Assembly (NCBI RefSeq): GCF_000378765.1
Contig: NZ_KB905344.1
Location: 140,332 to 204,331 of the forward strand
DNA: 64,000 nucleotides
Reading direction: 5' to 3'
DNA from: Psychroflexus tropicus DSM 15496
GTDB lineage: Bacteria > Bacteroidota > Bacteroidia > Flavobacteriales > Flavobacteriaceae
Part shown: positions 20,320 through 29,467 of the stretch, piece after piece
How the letters are laid out: the number at the start of each line of letters is the position of its first letter
Position numbering within the stretch: position 1 is the first letter of the stretch
The notes under the pieces: generated by a model
What the model was told of the DNA's origin: nothing
The model's input: only the letters and a program-made list of their open reading frames with translations
Database searches by the model: none
Translations under genes and position numbers: made by a program

Positions 20320-21166
20320 ATATTTTTTATATACATCCATAGCACTGTGTCTATCGGCTTGCACCTTATTTTCAGAAAAGGATACAACCCCATTTGTTGC
20401 CAGAGTAAACAATCACTACCTTTCAACAGAAGAGCTTCAGGATCATATTTCTGAAGGGTTATCTGAGGAAGATAGCGCTTTGGCTGCTAAAGCCTATATC
20501 CAAAGTTGGGCAACCGATAAGCTCCTTTTAGACAGAGCAAGACTCAATCTACCAGTAGATCAACAAAATGACTTTCGGGATTTGTCTAGAAAGTACGAGG
20601 AGCAGTTATTTAAAAAAGCTTATAAAGACGCTTTGATTGAAAGGGAGTTAGTTAACACTGTAGATTCGGTGGATGTCAGTTCTTACTATGAAGAAAACAA
20701 ATCAAATTTCAAATTGAATGAAGATTTAGTTCAATTAAGATATTTACAATTAGACAAAGAAATGAAGTCTCTACGAGACATAAAACGCCAATTCTTACGT
20801 TTTAATCCTGAAGATATGCTATCATTGCAAGAGAAATCTTTGGAATTCAAATCTTTATCTTTAAACGATTCTATTTGGGTGAGAACTTCTGATGTGGTTA
20901 AGGAATTCGAAGAAAGTAAAAACATCGAAGTCGAGAAATCTGAATTATTAAAGTCAGATCATTTCATTCAAATAGACAGCAAAGATGAGGTTTTTTATAT
21001 CTTTATTGAATCGGTGTTAAGAAGAAATGATCAGGCACCATTGAGTTATGTGAGACCAACGATTGAGCAAATTTTAATCAATCGAAAGAAAATGAATATT
21101 TCAAAAAAAATAGAAAAAGAGATTACAAAAGATGCTACAAAAAATAATGAATTTGAAATTTACTAA
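20309..21166 (+). CDS. SurA-like lipoprotein without a recognisable PPIase domain
   Basis: 285 residues from a TTG start that overlaps the previous gene by 11 bases. The signal MKSKYFLYTSIALCLSAC has a lipobox. FVARVNNHYLSTEELQDHI resembles the N-terminal chaperone strand and helix of SurA-type proteins, and the C-terminal LSYVRPTIEQILINRKK helix fits the same layout. The parvulin signature HILL...FGxH is absent. It may be a membrane-anchored holdase working with the PPIases on either side. Function is inferred from context and outline similarity only. Confidence 0.7.
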   Translation: MKSKYFLYTSIALCLSACTLFSEKDTTPFVARVNNHYLSTEELQDHISEGLSEEDSALAAKAYIQSWATDKLLLDRARLNLPVDQQNDFRDLSRKYEEQLFKKAYKDALIERELVNTVDSVDVSSYYEENKSNFKLNEDLVQLRYLQLDKEMKSLRDIKRQFLRFNPEDMLSLQEKSLEFKSLSLNDSIWVRTSDVVKEFEESKNIEVEKSELLKSDHFIQIDSKDEVFYIFIESVLRRNDQAPLSYVRPTIEQILINRKKMNISKKIEKEITKDATKNNEFEIY

Positions 21167-22583
21167 TATAATATCGTGTTTAGGACTGATGCTTATAAGT
21201 ACTATGAGTGTGGCACAAGTTACGATAGATGAAAAAGACAATCTTTTAAAGGACTCAGACTTTAGCAAAGAAATCTTGGAAGCTACTAAAGTTACCAAGG
21301 ACGGCCGAGTTAAAATTGACGGTGTGGCTGGTGTTGTAGGTGATTATCTGGTTTTAGAAAGTGATATTTCTAAAGCTTATCTCGATATGACCAATCAAGA
21401 AATTGGCGACATCTCTTATTGTGATGTTGCAGAAACCCTGATGGAGAATAAACTTTTTGCTCATCATGCCAAGCAAGATAGTTTGCCTTTTAACCCCGCT
21501 AGAGTGGAAAGTTTCACTGAACAGCAAATCGATCAGTTCGTAAGTCAGGTGGGGAGTATGGAACGCCTCCTTAGTTTCTACAAAATCGACACTGAGGATG
21601 AATTAAGAGAACAGCTTAATGAAATCAACACACAGCGAATGCTGGCCGAAGAAATGCAGGGGTCTATAGTGGATGGCGTAGAAATTACACCAGAGGAAAC
21701 CAGAGATTTTTTTGAGGCGATTCCTGAAGATGAGATCCCATTGATCAGTGATGAAGTAGAACTCGCTCAAATCATAGTTAAACCAGAGGTTGGAGAAAAA
21801 GAACGTCAGGCTGTGATCGATAGACTTAACTCTTTTAGAGACGATGTTTTATCTGGAGGAAGTTTTGCCACCAAAGCCGTTCTTTATTCTGAAGATAGAG
21901 GGTCTCGAAGCCAGGGCGGGAAAATAACTCTCTCTAGAGATGATAATTTTGTGAAAGAATTTAAAGATGCCGCTTTCAGCTTGCAGGAGGGTGAAATTAG
22001 TAAGCCTTTTGAGACTGAATTTGGATGGCATATTTTAACTGTAGAAAAAATACGAGGTCAACAGGTCGATGTGAGACATATCTTGCTTTACCCTGAAATC
22101 AGTTCTGAGGCTGTTGAAAAAGCGAAAAAGGAAATCGAACTGGTGAGAGAAAAGATTATTAATGGAGAAGTAAGCTTTAGAGATGCAGCTAGAGAAGTGT
22201 CTGATGAAAAAGAGACCCGAGAAAGTGGAGGGCAGCTCATTAATAGTGCAACAGGAGACCGAAGATTTGAGTTAACTAAAGTAGATCCTACAATTTATGA
22301 CCAAGTCTCTAATCTTAAAGAAAATGAGGTTTCTCCAGTGATTAAAGATTCTGAACCTAGAACTGCAAAAGTTTTTTTCAAGTTAATCACGGTTACTAAA
22401 AAAATACCTGAACACATAGCTGAATTCAGCGAGGATTATACGCGGATTAGAGAGCTAGCTTTGCAGCAAAAAAAATTGAAGGAGATTCAAGCCTGGAAAG
22501 AGTCTAAAGTAAAAGATACTTACATTAAAATCAACGGTGATTACAGGGCTTGTGGTTTTGCTAAATCTTGGATAAAACAATAG
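21147..22583 (+). CDS. SurA-type periplasmic peptidyl-prolyl isomerase
   Basis: 478 residues from ATG at 21147 (ATG at 21132 is also possible). A signal peptide (FTNIISCLGLMLISTMSVAQ) leads into a SurA N-terminal domain (VDGVAGVVGDYLVLESDI-like) and two parvulin domains (VELAQIIVKPEV ... FGWHILTVEKIRG, then VDVRHILLYPEI ... VSPVIKDSE). The start lies inside the end of the upstream lipoprotein gene, so translation is probably coupled. It should escort unfolded outer-membrane proteins to the BAM complex. MoxR follows after one base. Confidence 0.9.
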   Translation: MNLKFTNIISCLGLMLISTMSVAQVTIDEKDNLLKDSDFSKEILEATKVTKDGRVKIDGVAGVVGDYLVLESDISKAYLDMTNQEIGDISYCDVAETLMENKLFAHHAKQDSLPFNPARVESFTEQQIDQFVSQVGSMERLLSFYKIDTEDELREQLNEINTQRMLAEEMQGSIVDGVEITPEETRDFFEAIPEDEIPLISDEVELAQIIVKPEVGEKERQAVIDRLNSFRDDVLSGGSFATKAVLYSEDRGSRSQGGKITLSRDDNFVKEFKDAAFSLQEGEISKPFETEFGWHILTVEKIRGQQVDVRHILLYPEISSEAVEKAKKEIELVREKIINGEVSFRDAAREVSDEKETRESGGQLINSATGDRRFELTKVDPTIYDQVSNLKENEVSPVIKDSEPRTAKVFFKLITVTKKIPEHIAEFSEDYTRIRELALQQKKLKEIQAWKESKVKDTYIKINGDYRACGFAKSWIKQ

Positions 22584-22584
22584 T

Positions 22585-23538
22585 ATGTCGGACGTAACTG
22601 AATTGGATGAATTTGTAAAAAAATTCAATAACCTAAAATCTGAAGTTGCAAAAGTTATCGTTGGACAGGATAAGGTAATTGAAACTTTATTGCTTTCTGT
22701 CTTTTCCGGAGGCCATTCTCTTTTAGTAGGAGTACCTGGTTTGGCTAAAACCCTTATGGTAAACACAATCTCCAAAGCTTTAGGCTTAGACTTCAAACGT
22801 ATTCAGTTTACACCAGACTTAATGCCAAGCGATATAATTGGTTCTGAAATACTTGATGAAAACCGAGTTTTCAAATTTCTTAAGGGTCCTGTATTTACAA
22901 ACATCTTGCTGGCAGACGAAATCAATAGAACACCACCAAAAACTCAAGCGGCGCTTCTAGAAGCCATGCAGGAAAAAGCAGTAACCGTAGGTGGGAAAAA
23001 CTACCTATTAGCTAGTCCTTATTTTGTGCTTGCCACTCAAAACCCAATTGAGCAGGAAGGAACCTATCCGCTACCTGAGGCACAGTTAGACCGATTCATG
23101 TTTGAGGTAAACCTCACCTATCCTTCGTTTCGGGAAGAAGTAGATGTGGTTAAAGCAACGACTCAAAACAAAGAGATTCAAATTGATGCTCTGTTTTCAC
23201 CTGAGGAAATTATCAGTATTCAAAAGTTAATTAGAAAAATGCCAATAGCAGATAATGTTATCGAATACGCTGTTGGTCTGGTAGGTAAAACGAGACCAAA
23301 TTCAGAAGAAAGTTCTGAATTTATTAATACTTATGTAGATTGGGGAGCAGGACCTAGAGCTTCTCAAAATTTGGTGTTGGCCGCCAAAACTTATGCTGCT
23401 TCCAGAGGAAAATACTCTCCAGATATTGAAGATATTCAAGCGGTAGCCATCGCAATATTAAGACACCGTGTAGTCAGAAACTATAAAGCAGAGGCTGAAT
23501 CCATCTCTATTGAGGATATTATCAATAAATTGATTTAA
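22585..23538 (+). CDS. MoxR family AAA+ ATPase
   Basis: 317 residues. Walker A GVPGLAKTLMV, Walker B LLADEINRTPPKTQAALLEAM, sensor region FVLATQNPIEQEGTYPLPEAQLDRF and a C-terminal lid with WGAGPRASQNLVLAAK identify the MoxR family. MoxR proteins usually assist maturation of partner proteins with VWA (DUF58) domains, but no such partner gene follows here: the next gene is aconitase. It begins one base after the SurA stop and is the last gene of the PPIase cluster. Confidence 0.93.
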   Translation: MSDVTELDEFVKKFNNLKSEVAKVIVGQDKVIETLLLSVFSGGHSLLVGVPGLAKTLMVNTISKALGLDFKRIQFTPDLMPSDIIGSEILDENRVFKFLKGPVFTNILLADEINRTPPKTQAALLEAMQEKAVTVGGKNYLLASPYFVLATQNPIEQEGTYPLPEAQLDRFMFEVNLTYPSFREEVDVVKATTQNKEIQIDALFSPEEIISIQKLIRKMPIADNVIEYAVGLVGKTRPNSEESSEFINTYVDWGAGPRASQNLVLAAKTYAASRGKYSPDIEDIQAVAIAILRHRVVRNYKAEAESISIEDIINKLI

Positions 23539-23737
23539 ATAATTAAAATTCAATCTAAATTGTGCTGAGCACTGCTCTTGAGGGCTTAAACTTGAGGTTC
23601 TTATTGTCAAATTATCAATTTTATTTTGATAATAATGTAAATCTGGCAATTATATATATTAAAAATCCATTAAGTCTAAAATATTGTCAGAATTTTCGCT
23701 TTAATCTTGCACATTTTCTAAACTCATTCAAAAGCTT

Positions 23738-23745
23738 TATTTTTG
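23738..23745 (+). promoter_or_regulatory. -7 element of the aconitase gene
   Basis: TATTTTTG matches TAnnTTTG, 21 bases before the ATG. No clear TTG sits at the usual distance. Confidence 0.45.
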
Positions 23746-23766
23746 CAGCCTAAATAATTATATACT

Positions 23767-26034
23767 ATGGCTTTTGATATTGATATGATAAAAAAAGTGT
23801 ATAGCCAAATGTCAGAAAGGGTTGATCAGGCTCGTGAGACTGTTGGTAAACCACTTACACTTTCAGAAAAAATTCTTTATTCTCACCTATGGGAGAATAA
23901 ACCCAACCAAAAATTTACTCGAGGTAAAGACTATGTTGACTTTGCTCCAGACCGTATTGCATGTCAGGATGCTACTGCTCAAATGGCCCTTTTGCAATTT
24001 ATGCAAGCCGGTAAGGATAATGTAGCAGTTCCAACTACTGTACACTGCGATCACTTAATTCAGGCGAAGCAGGGAGCTGCAAAAGATCTTCAAAAAGCCA
24101 ACGAGACCAGTAATGAAGTTTTTGACTTCTTAGAGTCTGTTTCCAGTAAATATGGTATTGGATTTTGGAAGCCAGGAGCTGGAATTATTCACCAAGTTGT
24201 TTTAGAAAACTACGCTTTTCCAGGCGGTATGATGATTGGAACCGATTCTCACACTGTAAATGCTGGAGGACTTGGTATGGTTGCAATTGGAGTAGGTGGT
24301 GCAGATGCCGTAGATGTTATGGCTGGAATGCCATGGGAGCTTAAATTCCCTAAATTGATAGGAGTTAAATTAACTGGTGCACCACAGGGGTGGACAGCTG
24401 CTAAAGATGTTATTTTGAAGGTGGCAGAAATCCTTACTGTTAAAGGTGGTACCGGATGTATAGTTGAATATTTCGGAGAGGGAGCCAAAAACTTATCTTG
24501 TACAGGTAAAGGAACCATTTGTAATATGGGAGCTGAGATAGGAGCTACGACATCTACTTTTGGATATGACGATTCTATGGAGCGTTTCCTAAGAGCAACA
24601 GACAGAAATGAAATTGCAGATGAGGCTAATAAAATAAGACAACACCTTACAGGAGATGATGAGGTTTATGCTAACCCTGAGCAGTATTTCGATCAGGTGA
24701 TAGAAATTGATTTATCTACGTTAAGACCTCACCTTAATGGACCATTTACGCCAGACTTAGCCACTCCAGTTGGAGAGCTTGGAGAAAAAGCAAAAAAGAA
24801 CGACTGGCCAATTAAAGTAGACTGGGGTCTGATTGGCTCATGTACCAACTCTTCTTACGAGGATCTTACCCGTGCAGCCTCGATTGCGAAACAGGCGGTT
24901 GATAAAAAATTAGTCCCAAAATCAGATTTTGGAATTAATCCCGGATCTGAGCAGATAAGATTTACAGCGGAACGTGATGGTTTGCTTAAGGTTTTTGAAG
25001 ACCTTGGAGCAACAATCTTCACCAATGCCTGTGGACCGTGTATTGGCCAGTGGGACAGAAGTGATAGAAAAGGAGAAGAAAAGAACACGATTGTTCATTC
25101 CTTCAACAGAAACTTTTCTAAGCGTGCAGATGGAAACCCAAATACACATGCCTTTGTAGGGTCTCCAGAAATGGTAGCCGCTATTGCAATTTCTGGACGT
25201 TTGGATTTTGATCCTATGAATGATACATTGATAAATGAAGACGGAGAAGAAGTTAAGCTCGATGCTCCTCAAGGAATTGAGTTGCCAGAACTTGGTTTTG
25301 ATGTAGAAGATAACGGGTATTTAGCTCCAAAAGAAGATGGAAGTAGCATCCATGTGAAAGTAGATCCAAATTCCAACCGAATTCAACTTTTAGAACCTTT
25401 TGATCCTTGGGATGGAGAAAATCTTACCGGAGCTAAACTATTGATTAAAGCTCACGGAAAATGTACAACAGACCACATTTCTATGGCAGGACCATGGTTA
25501 AAGTACAGAGGACACCTGGATAATATTTCTGATAACTGTTTAATTGGAGCAGTCAACGCATTTAATATGAAAACTAACTTTGTAAAAAGTCAGTTGGATG
25601 GGAAATACGATGCAGTTCCAAAAACACAACGTGCTTATAAGGCAGAGGGCATTCCTACAGTAGTTGTTGGTGATCATAACTATGGCGAAGGTTCCTCAAG
25701 AGAGCATGCGGCTATGGAGCCTAGACATCTAGGTGTAAGAGTTGTGTTAGTAAAGTCTTTCGCTAGAATTCACGAGACGAATTTGAAAAAGCAGGGAATG
25801 CTCGGAATTACATTTGATAATGAGAGCGATTATGATCTGATACAAGAAGATGATACATTCAACTTTATCGATCTTAAAGACTTTGCAGAAGATAAGCCAT
25901 TAACGATTGAAATCGTTCATGCTGATGGTTCAAAAGATACCATTAAAGCAAATCATACTTACAATGAGACTCAAATTGGATGGTTTAAAGAAGGTTCTGC
26001 ACTGAATATGATTAAGAAAAATAATAAAGCTTAA
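23767..26034 (+). CDS. acn: Aconitate hydratase (mitochondrial-type)
   Basis: 755 residues. The [4Fe-4S] cysteines are in [11 protein letters not shown] and [10 protein letters not shown], and the substrate loops include [24 protein letters not shown] and the C-terminal swivel-domain [17 protein letters not shown]. Length and sequence style match the aconitase form shared with mitochondria rather than AcnB. It isomerises citrate to isocitrate in the TCA cycle. It is monocistronic, with a -7 element upstream and a strong terminator downstream. Confidence 0.96.
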   Translation: MAFDIDMIKKVYSQMSERVDQARETVGKPLTLSEKILYSHLWENKPNQKFTRGKDYVDFAPDRIACQDATAQMALLQFMQAGKDNVAVPTTVHCDHLIQAKQGAAKDLQKANETSNEVFDFLESVSSKYGIGFWKPGAGIIHQVVLENYAFPGGMMIGTDSHTVNAGGLGMVAIGVGGADAVDVMAGMPWELKFPKLIGVKLTGAPQGWTAAKDVILKVAEILTVKGGTGCIVEYFGEGAKNLSCTGKGTICNMGAEIGATTSTFGYDDSMERFLRATDRNEIADEANKIRQHLTGDDEVYANPEQYFDQVIEIDLSTLRPHLNGPFTPDLATPVGELGEKAKKNDWPIKVDWGLIGSCTNSSYEDLTRAASIAKQAVDKKLVPKSDFGINPGSEQIRFTAERDGLLKVFEDLGATIFTNACGPCIGQWDRSDRKGEEKNTIVHSFNRNFSKRADGNPNTHAFVGSPEMVAAIAISGRLDFDPMNDTLINEDGEEVKLDAPQGIELPELGFDVEDNGYLAPKEDGSSIHVKVDPNSNRIQLLEPFDPWDGENLTGAKLLIKAHGKCTTDHISMAGPWLKYRGHLDNISDNCLIGAVNAFNMKTNFVKSQLDGKYDAVPKTQRAYKAEGIPTVVVGDHNYGEGSSREHAAMEPRHLGVRVVLVKSFARIHETNLKKQGMLGITFDNESDYDLIQEDDTFNFIDLKDFAEDKPLTIEIVHADGSKDTIKANHTYNETQIGWFKEGSALNMIKKNNKA

Positions 26035-26060
26035 TCTATAAAGCTTAACATTAATAATTT

Positions 26061-26097
26061 AGAAGCCATTCGTTTTAGCGAGTGGCTTCTTTTTATT
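26061..26097 (+). terminator. Terminator after aconitase
   Basis: A 12-base stem (AGAAGCCATTCG, CGAGTGGCTTCT, one G-U pair) with loop TTTTAG and a T run. Confidence 0.85.
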
Positions 26098-26111
26098 GCA
26101 ATTGATTGGTG

Positions 26112-26678
26112 ATGTCTCAACAACAAAGTTTTTGGTCAAAGCACTGGAGTAATATTCTGTTTGTAAGTATACTTCTTCTCATTATTATTCCTCAAACTCG
26201 AAAGCCAATACAGATTATGCTGAATCGGGTTGTGGCTTTTAGCCCAACTGAAATCAAAGAAGATGAAAGGCAAGTGTTAAAAAATTACAACTGGGTCCTC
26301 AAAAATGATAATGGAGATAAAATCAATGTATCACAATCTGAGGGGAAAATAATGCTGGTGAACTATTGGGCTACCTGGTGTGCTCCTTGTATTGCAGAAT
26401 TACCGGATCTTGAAAAATTATATGCTGATTACAAGAATGAGATCGATTTTTATTTTATCACTTCTGAAGACCCTAGTGTGGTAAGAGCATTTCTTAAAGA
26501 TGAAAACAGTGCCATATCGCCGCATTATCTTATTTCTTCTCCCCCTGAAGCTTTGATGAGTAATAGTTTACCTACTACTTTTCTTATTGATGCTACAGGT
26601 GAAATTGTTATGAAAAAAACCAGAGCAGCTAACTGGAATAGTAAGACTGTAAGAACCACAATTGATAAATTAAAGTAA
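26112..26678 (+). CDS. TlpA/ResA-like membrane-anchored thioredoxin
   Basis: 188 residues from ATG at 26112 (TTG and GTG lie just upstream). An N-terminal membrane anchor (ILFVSILLLIIIP, about 13-26) is followed by a thioredoxin fold with the redox motif WCAPC and cis-proline SLPTTFLI. It should face the periplasm and reduce disulfides or serve cytochrome or outer-membrane protein maturation. Glutathione peroxidase follows 56 bases later, with its own -7 element, so the two redox genes may be partly cotranscribed. Confidence 0.88.
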   Translation: MSQQQSFWSKHWSNILFVSILLLIIIPQTRKPIQIMLNRVVAFSPTEIKEDERQVLKNYNWVLKNDNGDKINVSQSEGKIMLVNYWATWCAPCIAELPDLEKLYADYKNEIDFYFITSEDPSVVRAFLKDENSAISPHYLISSPPEALMSNSLPTTFLIDATGEIVMKKTRAANWNSKTVRTTIDKLK

Positions 26679-26716
26679 AGACCAATTGTTTCTGCGTTTC
26701 AACTTTCAAAATGATT

Positions 26717-26724
26717 TAACTTTG
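26717..26724 (+). promoter_or_regulatory. -7 element of the glutathione peroxidase gene
   Basis: TAACTTTG matches TAnnTTTG, ten bases before the ATG. No good -33 triplet at the standard distance. Confidence 0.45.
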
Positions 26725-26734
26725 AATAAAAAAG

Positions 26735-27217
26735 ATGAATAATAGCATACATCAATTCATGGCAACAGATATCAAGGGAGAAACTTTTGATTTTTCAAGC
26801 CTGGAAGGTAAAAAAGTAATGATTGTGAATACCGCTTCACAATGTGGGCTAACCCCTCAATACGAACAATTACAAGAACTTCACGAGACCTATAAAGATT
26901 CCGATTTCGCAATTATAGGTTTTCCAAGCAATGATTTTATGGGGCAGGAGCCAGGGAGTAACGAAGATATCTCTAGATTTTGTGTCAAAAACTATGGAGT
27001 AACTTTTAAAATGATGGGTAAAATCATCTTGAAAGGAGAAGACAAACACGATGTTTATCAGTTCTTGACCGATAAGTCATGGAATGAGAAGATGGATAGT
27101 CAGGTAGAGTGGAATTTTCAGAAATACCTGCTAAATGAATCAGGTGAACTCGAGAAAGTGATTTCTCCTCAAACCTCACCAATGGATCAGGAAATCATAG
27201 ATTGGATAGAAAAATAA
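26735..27217 (+). CDS. Glutathione peroxidase family thiol peroxidase
   Basis: 160 residues, no signal peptide. The peroxidatic cysteine is in NTASQCGLTPQYEQL, a Gln/Trp-type partner region in GFPSNDFMGQEPGS and WNFQKYL, and a second cysteine in SRFC that fits the resolving cysteine of thioredoxin-dependent members. The catalytic residue is Cys, not selenocysteine. It reduces peroxides, most likely using thioredoxin rather than glutathione. It is convergent with the barrel-protein gene. Confidence 0.93.
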   Translation: MNNSIHQFMATDIKGETFDFSSLEGKKVMIVNTASQCGLTPQYEQLQELHETYKDSDFAIIGFPSNDFMGQEPGSNEDISRFCVKNYGVTFKMMGKIILKGEDKHDVYQFLTDKSWNEKMDSQVEWNFQKYLLNESGELEKVISPQTSPMDQEIIDWIEK

Positions 27218-27249
27218 AAAGTTGGTGAGCTCTAAAAGGCCTCACCAAC
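27209..27249 (-). terminator. Terminator of the BamA-type gene, overlapping its 3' end
   Basis: GTTGGTGAG (27221-27229) and CTCACCAAC (27241-27249) form a perfect nine-base stem. On the minus strand a T-rich tract follows. The stop codon (27232-27234) lies in the loop, so the first arm is coding sequence. Confidence 0.75.
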
Positions 27250-28407
27250 TCCTATATAAAATCCATTTTCATCTGGAGTGATCGCATAGTCAACGCGGAG
27301 ATAGACGTCCTTTTGCTGGAACAATAAGAACCTAGCTCCAACTCCAGCTGCCCATTTGATGTCACTTACACTTAAGTCATTCCATTCTGAAAAAACATCA
27401 CCCACACCGCCAAAAATAGTGGCTCCAATCCTATCGGAGAAGCCAAGTTTTAGAGGAAGTAATCTATATTCTGCCTGAAAGGCAATTTGATTTTCATCTC
27501 TAAATCGGCCTCTAAAATATCCTCTCATAATATTTTTTCCGCCCATTTGCGATAGCTGGTTGAACGGCACCTCACCGCCAAAATTAAATTCACCTAATAG
27601 TTGCATAGCGATAACATTTCGCTTATTAAGTGATTTAAAATAGCGCGTATCTGATATAATACTACTATATTCTACATCACTTTCCCAAAACGTATTGTAG
27701 TTCAAATAGGCGACTTCGCTAAAAAAGGCATTACGCTCATTTAGTACATTTCTTCTTTGATCAAAAACAAGTCCTGCGCCTATACCTAAGTTGGTTGTTC
27801 CTTCCGAACCGAAAGGAATATTAATATCAGCTTGTCGATTTTCATTATCTGGATCTTCAAAGGTGACGTTATTTAAGCTTACAAAATCTGTTTCAAGTCC
27901 CAGATAAAAATCTTTAGACAAGCGTCTAAGTACACGCTCTCGTATCCGAATTTGGGTAGCATCTACTAAAGCGATGTTATCTTCTGGCACATCATTCCCA
28001 ATACCATAGTATTTAATCGGGAACTGTTCAAAATCTAAATCACCTAAGAAAAACCACTTATCCTGGTCTGAATATATAGCGTGGTCTATTCTTAGACCGA
28101 ATTGAGATTTTAAGGTAAAAAACCCATATGCATTGATTTCACTTAAACGATTTGACGTGTCTTCATTGGCATAATAGACATAAAGCGGAGCAACACCAAA
28201 TTCGACACCAGTTTCAGGGCGATAACCTACAATAGGATACATAAAAAACTGAGATTTTTCTTGTGAAACAGTGTCGTTCACAATTTTATTGACGTAATCT
28301 TTTAGAAATTTGAAGGTATCTTTGTTTGATTCTTCTTTCTCCTGAGCTAAAGAAGTAATGTTAATGCTTAAAAAGCAGATTAGAATAAAGCTGTTAATTT
28401 TTCTCAT
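27232..28407 (-). CDS. Omp85/BamA-type outer-membrane beta-barrel protein without POTRA domains
   Basis: 391 residues with a signal peptide (INSFILICFLSINITSLAQ). The barrel region has alternating strands and the Omp85 lid-lock sequence MRGYFRGRFRD. It ends in the aromatic residue Phe, as barrel proteins do. The space before the barrel (about 45 residues) is too short for POTRA repeats, so this is a surface-antigen (D15)-like barrel and not BamA itself. Role is unknown; related proteins move lipids or proteins across the outer membrane. A TAGTTTTG -7 element lies upstream on the minus strand. Confidence 0.85.
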   Translation of the reverse strand: MRKINSFILICFLSINITSLAQEKEESNKDTFKFLKDYVNKIVNDTVSQEKSQFFMYPIVGYRPETGVEFGVAPLYVYYANEDTSNRLSEINAYGFFTLKSQFGLRIDHAIYSDQDKWFFLGDLDFEQFPIKYYGIGNDVPEDNIALVDATQIRIRERVLRRLSKDFYLGLETDFVSLNNVTFEDPDNENRQADINIPFGSEGTTNLGIGAGLVFDQRRNVLNERNAFFSEVAYLNYNTFWESDVEYSSIISDTRYFKSLNKRNVIAMQLLGEFNFGGEVPFNQLSQMGGKNIMRGYFRGRFRDENQIAFQAEYRLLPLKLGFSDRIGATIFGGVGDVFSEWNDLSVSDIKWAAGVGARFLLFQQKDVYLRVDYAITPDENGFYIGVGEAF

Positions 28408-28424
28408 GTAAAAATATTAAAGGC

Positions 28425-28432
28425 CAAAACTA
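28425..28432 (-). promoter_or_regulatory. -7 element of the BamA-type gene
   Basis: On the minus strand this reads TAGTTTTG, a full TAnnTTTG match, 17 bases before the ATG. Confidence 0.4.
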
Positions 28433-28529
28433 GTTGTTTATTATAACTTATCACCCTTTGAAGTAAACGGTTAACAGATTTAGGCTGTACTTTAATATTT
28501 TTTTTCGAAATCAGCCCGATTTTACATCC

Positions 28530-29018
28530 TCATTCTGATTTAAAGAAAGTTAAATAGGTAAAATCATAATCGTGCTTATCATCTTTTGGATGGTAAGTAG
28601 ATTCTGCCAATTGCCATTTGGATTCATTGATTTCTGGGAAGAAAGTATCTGCTTCAAAAGATTCATGAACCCGAGTGAGTTCAATTTTATCGGCTATAGG
28701 CATAGCTTGTTTGTAAATTTCGCCACCTCCAATAATAAAAACTTCTTCCTGACCTTTACAGGCTTGTAAGGCTTCCTCAAGGTTATGAGTGACAACAACG
28801 CCGTCTTGGTGATAATCCTTTTGTCTGGTAATGACGATATGCTTTCTATGTGGAAGTAATTTGGGAAAAGACTCCAGAGTTTTTCTTCCCATGATGATAT
28901 GATGATGAGAGGTGATTTTTTTGAACCGCTTAAAATCATCGGGAAGATGCCAAACCAAATCATTATCTCTTCCAAGAGCATTATTTTCTCCAGCCGCAGC
29001 AATCATTGTTATTTTCAT
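28530..29018 (-). CDS. folA: Dihydrofolate reductase
   Basis: 162 residues. MIAAAGENNALGRDNDLVWHLPDDFKRFK (with the catalytic acid Asp), IMGRKTLESFP, and FIIGGGEIYKQAMP are the DHFR signatures. It regenerates tetrahydrofolate with NADPH after the ThyA reaction; thyA lies about 4 kb away in the window. It overlaps the 2TM-domain gene by four bases (ATGA), so the two are translationally coupled. Confidence 0.97.
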   Translation of the reverse strand: MKITMIAAAGENNALGRDNDLVWHLPDDFKRFKKITSHHHIIMGRKTLESFPKLLPHRKHIVITRQKDYHQDGVVVTHNLEEALQACKGQEEVFIIGGGEIYKQAMPIADKIELTRVHESFEADTFFPEINESKWQLAESTYHPKDDKHDYDFTYLTFFKSE

Positions 29019-29416
29019 GGCTTTTCCTCAGGTTTAGTTTGGTTTTCGATCTCTATTGGGTGCTTTTTATCTACTTTCTTTTGTAATTTTCTCAATCGCT
29101 CAAGTTGTTTTTCGACAAGCCTATTCATTTGTTTTTCTTCCCACTCTTTTCCCATTAATTTATTAACAACGAATACATTGATAGCATGTATAATTAAAAA
29201 GAAAAGCCAAATAAGAATGGCAGAAACAAACCAATCCATTCCCAGGGGTTTAAATTCGGATTGGTAGCCTAAAATTATATTGATAACAATAAAAATAACA
29301 GAACCGGCAAAGAAAAACACCACGTGGGTTGTTAGCCTTTTTTTCTGCTTTATCCGTTGATGAGCATTTTCATAAAGCGCTCTTATTTCGGGATCAATCT
29401 TCTTATTTGAATCCAT
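29015..29416 (-). CDS. 2TM domain protein
   Basis: 133 residues. Two hydrophobic segments (about 31-50 and 63-84) with the 2TM-family pattern: an ENAHQRIKQKKRLTTHVVFF lead, then VVNKLMGKEWEEKQMNRL after the second segment, and a charged C-terminal coiled coil. It is an inner-membrane protein of unknown function. Its stop overlaps the folA start by four bases. Confidence 0.85.
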   Translation of the reverse strand: MDSNKKIDPEIRALYENAHQRIKQKKRLTTHVVFFFAGSVIFIVINIILGYQSEFKPLGMDWFVSAILIWLFFLIIHAINVFVVNKLMGKEWEEKQMNRLVEKQLERLRKLQKKVDKKHPIEIENQTKPEEKP

Positions 29417-29467
29417 ATTAATTATATTAGAGCTTCAAATTTAATAATAGTTTTAGCTAATTTACTT

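Noticed and set aside
23611-23633. Terminator after moxR (ATTATCAA/TTGATAAT hairpin)
   Set aside because: AT-only stem with no T run after it; I cannot support termination here.
27232-28407. Calling the barrel protein BamA
   Set aside because: There are no POTRA repeats and the length is half that of BamA.
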